DNA from: DASQZT01 sp963728965
GTDB taxonomy: Bacteria > Acidobacteriota > Terriglobia > Bryobacterales > Bryobacteraceae
DNA: 64,000 nucleotides
Direction: 5' to 3'
Assembly (NCBI GenBank): GCA_963728965.1
Contig: CAVSMH010000006.1
Coordinates: 2,204,248-2,268,247 of the forward strand
This document shows positions 1 to 8,988 of this stretch, one piece after another (position 1 is the first letter of the stretch; every line of letters begins with the position of its first letter). The notes under the pieces are model-generated. The model was not told the DNA's origin. It searched no databases and saw nothing but the letters and a program-made list of their open reading frames with translations. The translations under genes and the position numbers were made by a program.

Positions 1-76
1 GGCGATGCTGCAATGGCTTTGTGCGGAGTAACGGCCTGGCGGGCAGGGCGATGCGGCACATGATATACCGAAGCCT

Positions 77-1741
77 ATGAAGATGCGGGCGGTGGGACTG
101 GTGATTGTGGTGGCGGGCACGAGTTTCGCGCAGTTGACCACAGACCAGCGGATGGCGGACTTCCGCAACCTGGCCGACCTCTACGCCCGGCGCTATGCCG
201 CGCTCGACTGGAAGCGCGCCGCGTTCCAGTACGACGCGCTGGATCTGAAACCGTGGCTCGCCCGCATCCCGTCGCTGCGGAACGACCTGGACTTCTATGA
301 GCTGATGGTGGAGTACGTGGCGCGGCTGGAGGACGCCCACGATCAGTACCTGGTGCCGTCGTACTTCGAAGCGCAGCTCGGGTTTACGGTGGACCTTTAC
401 GATGGCAAAGCGCTGATCGACTCGATCGACCGCGGCGCCCTGCCGGAGGCGGAGTTCCCGTTTCGGGCGGGCGATGAAGTGGTCCGTGTGGACGGGCAGT
501 CGAGCGCGGATCTGGTGCAATACTTTTCGAAGTACGTGGCCGGGGGCAACCCGCGCACGGTGGCGAGGCTGGCGGCGGAACTGATCACGTCGCGGGTGCA
601 GGCGGCTTATCCCTACGCTCCCGAGATCGGCGACTCGGCGGCTGTCGAGATTCGGCGGCAGAGCGGCGAAACGTCGACGTACACGATTCCGTGGCACAAA
701 ACGGGAACAGCACTTACTGTTTTGGGCTCGAGCCCGGGGCCGAATGGCACCACGTTCGGGCGGCCTCGTTCCGCGCGCCGGATGGCGGACGTGCCGCTGT
801 ATCTGCAGGCGCTGCAGCGGCTGCGCAATTTCAAGCTGGCGCGCACGGTGAACGTGCTGGGATTCGACGCCGTGGCGCCGACGTTCGGGTGGCCGTCCGG
901 GTTCACGCAGCGGCTGGGAAGACGCGGTTCGGACGCGCTCTATTCGGGCACGTACGAGGCGGCGGATGGCATCCGCATCGGCTACCTCCGCATTCCCGAT
1001 TTCGAGTACATCTCCGCGACGGATCTCGACCAGGAGATCCAGTTCTTCCAGGCGAATACCGATGTGCTGGTGGTGGACGTGATGCGCAATCCGGGTGGCG
1101 ATGCGTGCCAGGCCGAAGAGGTGGCGGCGCGGCTGACGACCAACCCGTTCCAGGGCGTGGTGGCCGAATCGCGAGCGGATTGGTCGGATGTGCTGATCTT
1201 CGAGCAGTCGCTCGACGAGGCGGAATATTTCGGCGCCGACGCCGAGACGATCGCGCTGCTGAGGGTGTACCAGGAGGAATACCGGGACGCGTTCATGAAC
1301 CACCAGGGGCACACCCGGCCCTTGCCGCTGTGCGCGGGCAGCGTGGAAAGAGCGCCAGTGGCGTGGGCTTACAACAAGCCAGTGCTGCTGCTGGTGGACG
1401 AGATGAGCGCCTCGTCGGCCGACATCTTCGCGGCGTTGCTGCAGGACAACCACATCGCCACGCTGTTCGGATACCGAACGATGGGCGCGGGGGGCAGTCC
1501 GGAGGGCGCGTACGCGGGTATCTACTCGGAAGGCTGGACCACGGTGTCACGCAGCCTGGTGGTTCGGCCGCAGGCGGTGGTCACGCCGGAATATCCGACC
1601 AGCGCCTACATCGAGAACATCGGCGTGAGGCCGGAGATCGGGAACGACTACATGACGTCCGACAATCTTCTGAACCACGGGGCGGCCTTTGTGGGCGCAT
1701 TCACCGAAGCCGCGGTGAAGCTGGCGAAATCCGGAAACTAG
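77..1741 (+). CDS. Secreted S41-family (C-terminal processing type) peptidase-like protein
   Basis: Exported protein of 554 aa with a short signal peptide (residues 1-19, ending in FAQ). A PDZ-like region lies at about 105-205. The S41 core follows: the strand GYLRIPDF near 302, the DVMRNPGGD turn near 335, and the Ser-rich motif MSASSADIFAALLQD at about 443-457, where the family's serine nucleophile sits. S41 enzymes cleave C-terminal tails of envelope proteins or peptides. The stretch that carries the catalytic Lys in Ctp/Tsp proteases reads GYRTMGAGG here and has no Lys. It may therefore use a tricorn-like mechanism or be inactive. It stands alone, with the aldo/keto reductase starting 51 bp downstream. 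Family assignment is good; activity is uncertain. Confidence 0.85.
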   Translation: MKMRAVGLVIVVAGTSFAQLTTDQRMADFRNLADLYARRYAALDWKRAAFQYDALDLKPWLARIPSLRNDLDFYELMVEYVARLEDAHDQYLVPSYFEAQLGFTVDLYDGKALIDSIDRGALPEAEFPFRAGDEVVRVDGQSSADLVQYFSKYVAGGNPRTVARLAAELITSRVQAAYPYAPEIGDSAAVEIRRQSGETSTYTIPWHKTGTALTVLGSSPGPNGTTFGRPRSARRMADVPLYLQALQRLRNFKLARTVNVLGFDAVAPTFGWPSGFTQRLGRRGSDALYSGTYEAADGIRIGYLRIPDFEYISATDLDQEIQFFQANTDVLVVDVMRNPGGDACQAEEVAARLTTNPFQGVVAESRADWSDVLIFEQSLDEAEYFGADAETIALLRVYQEEYRDAFMNHQGHTRPLPLCAGSVERAPVAWAYNKPVLLLVDEMSASSADIFAALLQDNHIATLFGYRTMGAGGSPEGAYAGIYSEGWTTVSRSLVVRPQAVVTPEYPTSAYIENIGVRPEIGNDYMTSDNLLNHGAAFVGAFTEAAVKLAKSGN

Positions 1742-1792
1742 CACCCGGGGCGGGAGCGGACCGGGCGGTGCGCGCCACGGTACGATGAGACG

Positions 1793-2791
1793 GTGCGCGA
1801 CCCCCTCTACCTCGCCCAGACCGGCCGGTACGACACGATGAGCTATCGCCGCTGCGGGCGAAGCGGACTGCTGCTGCCGGCCATCTCGCTGGGGCTGTGG
1901 CACAATTTCGGAGGCGTGGACAGCCTGGAGAACGCGCGCGCCATGCTGCGGCGGGCGTTCGACCTGGGCATCACCCATTTCGACCTGGCCAACAACTACG
2001 GGCCGCCGTACGGGTCGGCGGAGGAGACGTTCGGGGAGGCCTTGCGGCTGGACCTGCGGCCGTATCGCGACGAACTGATCGTGTCCACCAAAGCGGGCTA
2101 CGATATGTGGCCGGGGCCCTACGGCAACTGGGGATCGCGAAAATACCTGATGGCCAGTCTGGACCAGAGCTTGCGCCGCATGGGCCTGGAGTACGTGGAC
2201 ATTTTCTATTCGCACCGGCCGGATTCCGGCACGCCGGTGGAAGAGACGATGTCGGCGCTGGCGCAGGCGGTGCGGTCGGGCAAAGCGCTGTACGCGGGCA
2301 TTTCGAACTACGATCCGGAGCAGACCCGGCGCGCGGTGGCGGCGCTCGGCGGGATGGGCGTGCCGTGCCTGATCCACCAGTTCAAATACTCGATGTTCCA
2401 GCGCGCGCCGGAGGCGGGGCTCACCACGCTTCTGGCGGGCGAGGGCATTGGCGGAATGGCATTTTCGCCCCTGGCCCAGGGGCTGCTTTCGGAGCGGTAC
2501 CTGGAGGGCATTCCGGAGGACTCCCGCGCCGCCAGCCCGCACGGTTACCTGAAGCGCGAGCAGGTGGACGAGGGGCGCGTCCGGCAGGCGCGGGAGCTGA
2601 ACGTGGTGGCCTGGGCCCGCGGGCAGACGCTGGCGCAAATGGCGTTGGCATGGGTGCTGCGCAACCCGGGGGTCACCAGCGCGCTGATCGGCGCCAGCCG
2701 CGTGGAACAGATCAACCGGAACGTGGAGGCGCTGCGCCACGGCGCGTTCTCGGCCGCGGAAGTGGCGCGGATCGACGAGATCCTCGGCTGA
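1793..2791 (+). CDS. gpr: Aldo/keto reductase, YghZ (L-glyceraldehyde 3-phosphate reductase) type
   Basis: Cytosolic NADPH-dependent aldo/keto reductase of 332 aa. The closest family I recognise is E. coli YghZ/Gpr, which reduces L-glyceraldehyde 3-phosphate and methylglyoxal. Characteristic stretches are GLWHNFGG (35-41), THFDLANNYGPPYGSAEE (61-78) and STKAGYDMWPGPYG (98-111). The catalytic tetrad is complete: Asp64, Tyr69, Lys100, His141. The C-terminal NADP-binding motif (SALIGASRVEQI) is also present. The start is GTG at 1793; the protein then aligns with YghZ from its first residues. It converges on the frameshifted propeller gene, with a small GC hairpin between them. The exact substrate is inferred. 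Confidence 0.92.
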   Translation: MRDPLYLAQTGRYDTMSYRRCGRSGLLLPAISLGLWHNFGGVDSLENARAMLRRAFDLGITHFDLANNYGPPYGSAEETFGEALRLDLRPYRDELIVSTKAGYDMWPGPYGNWGSRKYLMASLDQSLRRMGLEYVDIFYSHRPDSGTPVEETMSALAQAVRSGKALYAGISNYDPEQTRRAVAALGGMGVPCLIHQFKYSMFQRAPEAGLTTLLAGEGIGGMAFSPLAQGLLSERYLEGIPEDSRAASPHGYLKREQVDEGRVRQARELNVVAWARGQTLAQMALAWVLRNPGVTSALIGASRVEQINRNVEALRHGAFSAAEVARIDEILG

Positions 2792-2818
2792 GGGGAAGGG
2801 GGCGCAGTCCGGGGCAAT

Positions 2819-2833
2819 CGCCGGCAGCCGGCG
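2819..2833. terminator. GC hairpin between convergent genes, possible terminator
   Basis: CGCCGG, a 3-nt loop and CCGGCG form a perfect 6-bp stem between the convergent ends of the aldo/keto reductase and the propeller gene. There is no T-run, so a role in termination is only inferred. Confidence 0.3.
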
Positions 2834-2869
2834 GACGGTGAAGAGCGAGTTCTGCGCCACGGAAATCGA

Positions 2870-4007
2870 CTAGCCTTCCACTTGCGTTCGCTCGACCAGC
2901 TTGTCGACGTGCATGCTGTAGATGGCGGGTTTGCCGTGGCGGTCGCTTTGAAAATAGACGCGCTGGCTATCGGGGGCGAAGCGGGGGGCGGCAGCGGCGG
3001 GATCGCTGGCCTTGTGCTCGCACATGGTGAACTCGCGGCGGGTGACGCGCAGCAGGAGGAGGATGGTGGGGGAGGCCGCATTGCGGCTGGCGCCGACGAA
3101 GACGCTGGTGTCGCGGTTGAAGCCGAAGTGAACGAACTGGCTGGTTTTGGCGACGAGGCGATCGGTGTTGGTGTCGGGGGTGATTTCGCGGATGGAGTTC
3201 AACTGGGTGGGATCGCCGGGGAAGCTGAGATAGAGGACGGTTTTGCCATCGGGCGACCAATCGGCGGGACCGATGCGTCCTTCCGCGGTCTTGAGGGGGC
3301 GGTTCTGGCGGCCATCGGTATTGACCAGCCAGAGCGCGCGGTCGGTCGTGGCGGTAGAGCACTTGAGCGCGGTAGGGGCGAGGCGTGGCGTTGCTGATGA
3401 CGAAGGGCGCTTCGACGAGGGTGTGAGCGGCGCCGCGGCCGAGCGAAACCATGCGGAGGCGCGACTGTTCGCCGCGCTTTTCGGAGAAGGTGGCATGGGT
3501 TCCATCGGGACCGACGGTGAGGCCCTCGGTGCGCTGCCATCCTTCGGGGATGCGGTAGAGCTCGCGCTGCCGCAGGCTGGAGAGGGTGGCGATGGCGAGC
3601 GAGGGGCCGGCGAAATAACAGAAAGAGCGGCTGTCCGGGGTGAGGGTGAGGGAATCGCCAGCGAGGTCTTCGACCTCGGTCAACTGGCGGATGGCGCCGG
3701 ACTTGAGGTCCATGAGGAAGGCCTGCGGTGTGCCGGGGTGGTCGCAGCAGAACAGGAGCGAGCCGCTGTTGTGGGTGATCTCGCGGCCGATGTAGGAGGG
3801 CAGGATGCTGGTGTAGGCGGGGTCGGTGAGGCGGAAGACTTCGAGTTCGGTAAGGGGGTCGGCATAGCGGCGCCACTCGGTGGGAAAGGCCGTGCCTTTG
3901 CCGGTATCGGCGAACAACGGAAGGGCGGCGAGCCCCGAAAGCAGCACCGAACGGCGGGAGAGTCGCCGGGCGAAACGCGCCATATCGATCATGGTAGCGC
4001 CGCTCAT
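2870..4007 (-). pseudogene. Oligogalacturonate lyase-like / TolB-type beta-propeller protein, frameshifted
   Basis: The N-terminal part (from ATG at 4007) has a twin-Arg-like leader (RRLSRRSVLLSGLAALP). Propeller repeats follow: EVFRLTDPAYTS, then an FLMDLKSGAIRQLTE strand. The C-terminal part continues the propeller (WSPDGKTVLYLSFPGD; RFAPDSQRVYFQSDRHGKP) but in another frame. The switch is at about 3341-3348, where GTCG is tandemly duplicated (GTCGGTCG). Removing 4 bp restores an uninterrupted protein of about 378 aa reading LYRHDRALWLVNTDG across the join. The LTDP opening and the H/DxRxG blade motifs resemble oligogalacturonate lyases, but a generic exported propeller is also possible. 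It overlaps the giant Ig gene stop by ATGA, so it is the third gene of that operon. A sequencing error is not excluded. Confidence 0.6.
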
Positions 4008-7000
4008 CGGCCTCCGGAGACGGCGGCGGAGGTTCCCACCGAGTTGGTCAGGGTAACGGAGGCGGAACCGAGCGCGCTGGTATCGCCGGTGAAGCCGAAG
4101 GTGATCTGGACCGAGAAAGCACCTCCGGCAGAGACGCCGGGGGCGGATGGGAACCAGGCGGTGCCGGCGGCGGCGAGGTCGACGGGGTACGTTTGGGTGC
4201 CGGTGAGGGTGGCACCGGAGGCCGCGGTAAAGGTCACGTTGGCGCGGGTAATGTCGCGGGGAGTGGAGTTGGCGTCGAAGGTGATCTGAAAGCCGGTGGC
4301 GGTGATGGCGGCGATGCGGACCGAACCGGGCGCGATGACCGGGGCAATGCGCGGGACAGCGATGGCGACGTTGGGAAGCGGCGAGGGCAGGGGGATCGAC
4401 AGACCGGTAGCGAGGTCGGCCAGGGCGGTGAGCCGCACACTAATGTTTCCGGCCACGCTGCCGATTTGGATGGCGGGGAGCGAGACCGGCGCCGTGGAGT
4501 TGGCCGGGATGGTGGCCTGGGCGGTGGCGCCGCCGGCGGCAAACTGGACGGCATCGTTGGTGTAGTTGGCGGGGAGGTCGGCGGCGTTCGGGGAGAACGA
4601 GAGCGTGAAGGTGCCGCGCAGGGCGACCGGATAGCCCTGGGCGAGGGTGAGTTGGGGGACGGGCTGATCGGCGGGCGTCTGTGGCTGGGCGTTGACGGAG
4701 AGCGAAATGGTGGGGACGGCAGGGAAGGTGAAGTTGACGATGTAAGTACGGGTGGCGGAGGCGGGAGTCGGAGTGGAACTGTCCTGCACCTGGACCATGA
4801 TCTGGTAGGTACCGGCCCTTTGCGGTGTCCCGGTGAGGACGCCGGCCGGGGAGATGTGCAGATCACTGGTGCTGGTGCCGCCGGGGACGAGCGACCAGGT
4901 GTAGCTGCCGTTGCCGCCGGTGGCGGTGAAGGTTTGGGCGGGGTAAGCCGTATTGATGGATCCGGTAGGAAGAGAGGCCGGTCCGGTGATGGTGAGGGTG
5001 GTGGAGGGGGGGCTCACGGTGTGCGAAACGGCGGAGGAGGAACTGGCGTTGAAGTTGGCGTCGCCGGGGTAGGACGCGGTGAGGGAATGGGTGCCCTGCG
5101 CGAGCGCGGAAGTGGTGAGTTCGGCGCGGCCGCCGCTGAGCGGGGCGGTACCGAGCGTGGCGGTGCCGTCGCGGAAGGTGACCGTTCCGGTGGCGCCGGC
5201 GGGAGCCACGGTGGCGGTGATGGTAAGGGGCTGGCCCGCGGGAGACGGATTGGGCTCGGCAGACAGGGTGGTGGTGGTGGACGCTCTGCTAACGACCACG
5301 GTCACGGTATTGGAGGTGCTGGTGGCGTTGGTGGGATCGCCGTTGTAAGTGGCCTTGAGCGTATGGGAGCCGGGCGCCAGGGTCGATATGGAGGTCGTCG
5401 CGGTACCGGAGACCAGGTTGACGGTGGTGAGCGGGGCGGCGCCGTCAAAGAAAGTCACCGTGCCGGCCGCGGTGACGGGGGTGATTTTGGCGGTGAGGGT
5501 CACGGACTGGCCGTACGGGGCGGACCCGGGCGTGGCGGCGAGGGTAAGGAGGGTGCCGGGCAGTCCCACCGAAACGGTGACGGAGTCTGCGGTGGAAGCC
5601 GCGTAGCTGGTATCGCCGGGGTAGGACGCGGTGACGGTGTGATTGCCGGAGGCCAGAGTGGAGGTGCGGAAGGTGGCGGTACCGTTTTGCAGGGTGCCGG
5701 TGCCGATCACGGAGTTGCCATCGCGGAACGTGACCGTGCCGCCGGCGGCCGCCGGAGAGATGGTGGCCGTGAGCAGGACCTGCTGGCCCGGAACGGTGGA
5801 GGATGGGGCGGCGGCGAGGGTCAAGGTCGTGGTCCGCTTGCCGACCACCAGCGTGGCCTGGCTCGAAGAGCTGGGGTTGTAGGTGCTGTTGCCTTCGTAG
5901 TCCGCCGCGAGGAGGTGGGTTCCGAGTCCCAGGCTGGAAGTGGTGAAGGTGGCTTTGCCGTTGGCGAGGGTGCCGGTGCCGATGGTGGCCGATCCATCGC
6001 GGAAGGTCACGGTGCCGGAGGCGGCGGCGGGAGTGACGGCGGCGGTCAGAACCACGGGCTGGCCGAGTTCCGCGGAGCTGGGCGCGGCAGTCAGGGTAAT
6101 CGCCGTGGCCGTGCGGGCGATGGTGAGGGTGACGGCCGCGGAGACGCTGGCAGCGACGGCGCTGCTGCCGTTGTAGCTGGCGGTGAGGGAGTGGCTGCCG
6201 GCGGCGAGACTGGAAGTGGTGTAGGAGGCACTGCCGCCGCTCAGGTTCTGGGTGGACAGGGTGGTGGCGCCGTCGAGGAAGGTGACGGTTCCGGCGGCGC
6301 TGGCCGGGGTCACGGCAGCCGTCAAGGTGACGGTTTGCCCGAGGGCGGCGGTGGTGGGGTTGACGGTGAGGGTGGTGATGCTGGATTGCGCAGCGGCGAC
6401 GAGCTGGGAGACGGCGGGGGAGAGGCTGGCGGCGTAGTTGGGGTCGCCGGTGTAGCTGGCGGACAGGGTATGGGTGCCGGCGGTGGCGAAGGACGTGGTG
6501 AGGGTGGCGGTTCCGTTGGAGAGGGCGGCGCTGCCGAGGCTGACCGGGCCATCGGTGAAGTTGACCGAGCCGGTGGCGCCGGCGGGAGTGACGCGGGCGG
6601 TGAGCGTGACGGCCTGGCTGGGGACGGAAGGATTGAGCGACGAAGCGAGGACGGTGGAGGTAGCGACCTTGTTGACCACCTGAGTGAGGGCGCTGGAGGC
6701 ACTGGCGGCATTGTTGGCGTCTCCCGCGTAGCGGGCGGTAAGGGAGCGGGTGCCGGCGGGTAGCGCGGTGGTAACCAGGGTGGCGCTTCCATTGCTCAGC
6801 GCGGCAGAGGCCAGCAGGTTGGCGCCATCCAGAAAGGTCACGTTTCCGGAAGCGCCGCAAGGCGAGGTCACGGTGGCGGTGAGGGTCACGTTCTGTCCGA
6901 AGGTGGAGGGGTTGGGAGCGGCGGTAAGGGCGGTGGAGGTAGCGGCCTGGTTGACGGTCAGGGTGGTGGTGGCGGAAGCGGGGGACCAGGCGCGATCGCC

Positions 7001-7576
7001 GCTGTAGGAGGCAGAGAGCGGGTGACTGCCGGCGGCGAGGCTGGAGGTGGAGAAGGTGGCGGAGCCGTTGGCCAGATCGCGGGTGGCGAGAGTAGCGGCG
7101 CCATCGGTGAAGGTGACGGTACCGGTGGGAGTGGCGCCACTGCCGGCGGGCGGGGTTACGGTGGCCGTCAGGACGACCGAGCCGCAGTAATTGGAAGGAT
7201 TGGGGGAGGCGTTGAAGGTGACGGCGGGGGCCGGCGGATTGACGACGTGGGTGACGGCGTTGGAAGTAATGGTGATGCCGGTGGTGCCGATGGTGGTATA
7301 GGCGGCGGTGAGGGAGTGGGTGCCGATGGCGAGGACGGAAGTAAAGAAGGTCGCCACGCCGGAGTCGTTGGTAACGATGCCGCCGGTGTCGAGGCGAACG
7401 GCACCGTCGAAGAAGCGGACGGCGACGCCGCTGGAGTTGGAAATGGTGGCGGTGAGGGTGACCGCCTGTCCGAAGATGGACGGATTGGGGGATGAGGTGA
7501 GGGTGATGGGAGTTTGGGCGGGAGCGATCGACGCGGCCGAGAGCGTCGCCAGAATCAGAGCAGGTAGGTGCCTCAT
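4004..7576 (-). CDS. Giant secreted bacterial Ig-like repeat protein (module A)
   Basis: Secreted adhesin- or stalk-like protein of 1190 aa. After a signal peptide (1-20) there are nine tandem ~90-residue Ig-like repeats of the Big_3/Big_5 type. Each opens with a PNPS..GQ.VTLTATV motif, carries GTVTFxDG in the middle and ends with SLTASYxGD. A putative-Ig (He_PIG-like) domain follows (PAQTFTATGGNGSYTW). The protein ends in a ~220-residue unique C-terminal domain closing in SAAVSGGR. The same architecture and the same ending occur in the paralogue at 18619. The gene lies 18 bp after the small module-A gene and overlaps the propeller gene start (ATGA), so the three form an operon. There is no membrane anchor or sorting motif that I recognise. 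Function unknown; a surface or matrix role is inferred. Confidence 0.85.
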   Translation of the reverse strand: MRHLPALILATLSAASIAPAQTPITLTSSPNPSIFGQAVTLTATISNSSGVAVRFFDGAVRLDTGGIVTNDSGVATFFTSVLAIGTHSLTAAYTTIGTTGITITSNAVTHVVNPPAPAVTFNASPNPSNYCGSVVLTATVTPPAGSGATPTGTVTFTDGAATLATRDLANGSATFSTSSLAAGSHPLSASYSGDRAWSPASATTTLTVNQAATSTALTAAPNPSTFGQNVTLTATVTSPCGASGNVTFLDGANLLASAALSNGSATLVTTALPAGTRSLTARYAGDANNAASASSALTQVVNKVATSTVLASSLNPSVPSQAVTLTARVTPAGATGSVNFTDGPVSLGSAALSNGTATLTTSFATAGTHTLSASYTGDPNYAASLSPAVSQLVAAAQSSITTLTVNPTTAALGQTVTLTAAVTPASAAGTVTFLDGATTLSTQNLSGGSASYTTSSLAAGSHSLTASYNGSSAVAASVSAAVTLTIARTATAITLTAAPSSAELGQPVVLTAAVTPAAASGTVTFRDGSATIGTGTLANGKATFTTSSLGLGTHLLAADYEGNSTYNPSSSSQATLVVGKRTTTLTLAAAPSSTVPGQQVLLTATISPAAAGGTVTFRDGNSVIGTGTLQNGTATFRTSTLASGNHTVTASYPGDTSYAASTADSVTVSVGLPGTLLTLAATPGSAPYGQSVTLTAKITPVTAAGTVTFFDGAAPLTTVNLVSGTATTSISTLAPGSHTLKATYNGDPTNATSTSNTVTVVVSRASTTTTLSAEPNPSPAGQPLTITATVAPAGATGTVTFRDGTATLGTAPLSGGRAELTTSALAQGTHSLTASYPGDANFNASSSSAVSHTVSPPSTTLTITGPASLPTGSINTAYPAQTFTATGGNGSYTWSLVPGGTSTSDLHISPAGVLTGTPQRAGTYQIMVQVQDSSTPTPASATRTYIVNFTFPAVPTISLSVNAQPQTPADQPVPQLTLAQGYPVALRGTFTLSFSPNAADLPANYTNDAVQFAAGGATAQATIPANSTAPVSLPAIQIGSVAGNISVRLTALADLATGLSIPLPSPLPNVAIAVPRIAPVIAPGSVRIAAITATGFQITFDANSTPRDITRANVTFTAASGATLTGTQTYPVDLAAAGTAWFPSAPGVSAGGAFSVQITFGFTGDTSALGSASVTLTNSVGTSAAVSGGR

Positions 7577-7594
7577 GAGGGAGTCCTTTGCGGT

Positions 7595-8197
7595 TTAGTT
7601 GGGCGGGCCGAGGCTCGATCCGGTGGGACCGGTAACGGATCCGGTGGGCGCGGAGGGTGGGGTTCCGGGCTGCTGATTGCCTCCGCCGCGCAGGCCGAGG
7701 GCGACGCCGACGGCGCCGGCGGCAGCGACGGCGGCGATGATGCCGATGGTTTTTCCGGAGATTCCGGTGTGAGCAGCGGGCGGGGCGGCGGCGCCGCCGG
7801 CTCCGGCGGCATTGGATTGGGCGATGGCGAGGCTGGCCTGCATGCCCTGATAGGAGGCGTTGACGCGAATCTGGAACGGACCGGTGGCCTGGTTGGGCTG
7901 CATGCGGGGCATGACGGCCTGACCGTTGCTGTCGGTGACCAGGGCGGCGGTTTTGGCGCCGCCGAGGAAGGCGCCTCCGGGGCCGTCGTTGGGGAGCATG
8001 AAAATGACGGCGGCGCCGGCGACGGGCCGATGGTTTTCGTCCTCCACCTGGACGATGGTAGCGCGCGAGGTACGTTGTTTGATGTTGTTGATGGCGCCTT
8101 CACCTTCCACGACGACGAGATTCAAGTGCTGCTGGGCGCTCAACAGCAGGGCCGGAAGGACGAGCAACACCGTCCGGAGGATGAGAGTGAATCGCAT
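7595..8197 (-). CDS. Small secreted protein of the Ig module A (paralogue of 17006-17605)
   Basis: Protein of 200 aa with a signal peptide (MRFTLILRTVLLVLPALLLS). A ~95-residue core follows that is almost the same as in the 17006 gene: NNIKQRTSR, IVQVEDENHRPVAGAAV, GPGGAF.GGAK, AVMPRM.PNQ and QIRVNAS are shared. The core reads like a single carboxypeptidase-regulatory or invasin-type beta-sandwich. A hydrophobic helix (IIAAVAAAGAVGVALGL) and a Gly/Pro/Thr tail end the protein. The start at 8197 was chosen over 8224 because a GAGGGG ribosome site precedes it and the length then matches the paralogue (200 versus 199 aa). First gene of the module-A operon. I know no function for the family. Confidence 0.8.
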   Translation of the reverse strand: MRFTLILRTVLLVLPALLLSAQQHLNLVVVEGEGAINNIKQRTSRATIVQVEDENHRPVAGAAVIFMLPNDGPGGAFLGGAKTAALVTDSNGQAVMPRMQPNQATGPFQIRVNASYQGMQASLAIAQSNAAGAGGAAAPPAAHTGISGKTIGIIAAVAAAGAVGVALGLRGGGNQQPGTPPSAPTGSVTGPTGSSLGPPN

Positions 8198-8226
8198 GAT
8201 GACACCCCTCAGGGTCGTCATCATAC

Positions 8227-8847
8227 TTACAGATGCGAGGCCGCGGTTTCAAGTGGGGGAAGCGAGCGGGAGGGCGGGAGCCGGCTGGGGGCGGTGGCGA
8301 GGAGTGGCGGAACGAACCCAATTTGGGGAGAAGTAACTGGTTCCTCAATGGGTTGCGGGACGGGCTCAGGAACGGGGGAAGAGCCCTGGGCGGCGCGGAG
8401 GGAGCGGAGCCGTTGGAGCTCGCGGAGGGCACGCTGGTAGGAGCGCTGGGTGGCATCGATGCGGCGCTGGAGGCGGGTGAACGTCTCGGACTTCATGGTG
8501 AAGACCTGACCGAGGGGCGCATCCTCATGGAGTTTGTGGGCGTTGTCGAAGCCGAATTCCCAGAGTTGGGTGTCGACGCGGGCGAGGCGGCGGAGCTGCC
8601 AGTCGTCGCGGATCAGGGTGTTGACGTAGAAGCGCTCTTCGGGGTTGGCGGGCTGAAACCGTTGCAGGTATTCGGCGGTGAGGGTTTGGAGGGAGGCGGG
8701 ATCTTCGCCGCGGATGATTTCGGATTCCGCATCGATGCCGGATTTCAGGGCATTCATGCGGGAGACGGCCTTGCCCTCGACGGAGCGGGGGCCGGTGGAT
8801 TTGGTGGCGTTGAGGCGGTTGGCCTGGATTTGCTTGAGAGTTGGCAT
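8227..8847 (-). CDS. Conserved hypothetical protein with STGPRSVEGK motif
   Basis: Protein of 206 aa beginning with a conserved motif (NRLNATKSTGPRSVEGKAVS, residues 11-30) that I recognise from a widespread uncharacterised family in Acidobacteria and Planctomycetes. A mostly helical, Arg/Glu-rich middle follows (about 60-150) and then a Pro-rich tail. No signal peptide or transmembrane segment is visible. It lies 29 bp upstream of the module-A small protein on the same strand but without clear coupling. Function unknown. Confidence 0.75.
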   Translation of the reverse strand: MPTLKQIQANRLNATKSTGPRSVEGKAVSRMNALKSGIDAESEIIRGEDPASLQTLTAEYLQRFQPANPEERFYVNTLIRDDWQLRRLARVDTQLWEFGFDNAHKLHEDAPLGQVFTMKSETFTRLQRRIDATQRSYQRALRELQRLRSLRAAQGSSPVPEPVPQPIEEPVTSPQIGFVPPLLATAPSRLPPSRSLPPLETAASHL

Positions 8848-8988
8848 GCGAAAAAGGGCGGCTCGGGCCCGGTTCCAGGGTAACCGGGTGACAGCCGGGA
8901 TTTCGGGCGCAGGGACGGTAAGCGATTGAGGGGGAAGGGGCGGATTTTTGGGAAAGCCGGTGAATGGCGGCGGCGGGTGGGTGCGGGA

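Noticed and set aside
691..1788. 365-aa open frame overlapping the S41 peptidase
   Set aside because: Arg/Gly/Ala-rich shadow of the real gene in another frame; no family motif.
1547..2860. 437-aa antisense frame over the aldo/keto reductase
   Set aside because: The sense strand encodes a complete AKR with its catalytic tetrad; the antisense frame is an artefact of GC-rich codons.
4193..6763. 856-aa Gly/Arg/Asp-rich frame antisense to the Ig repeats
   Set aside because: Its periodicity mirrors the Ig repeats on the other strand; no start signal and no domain.
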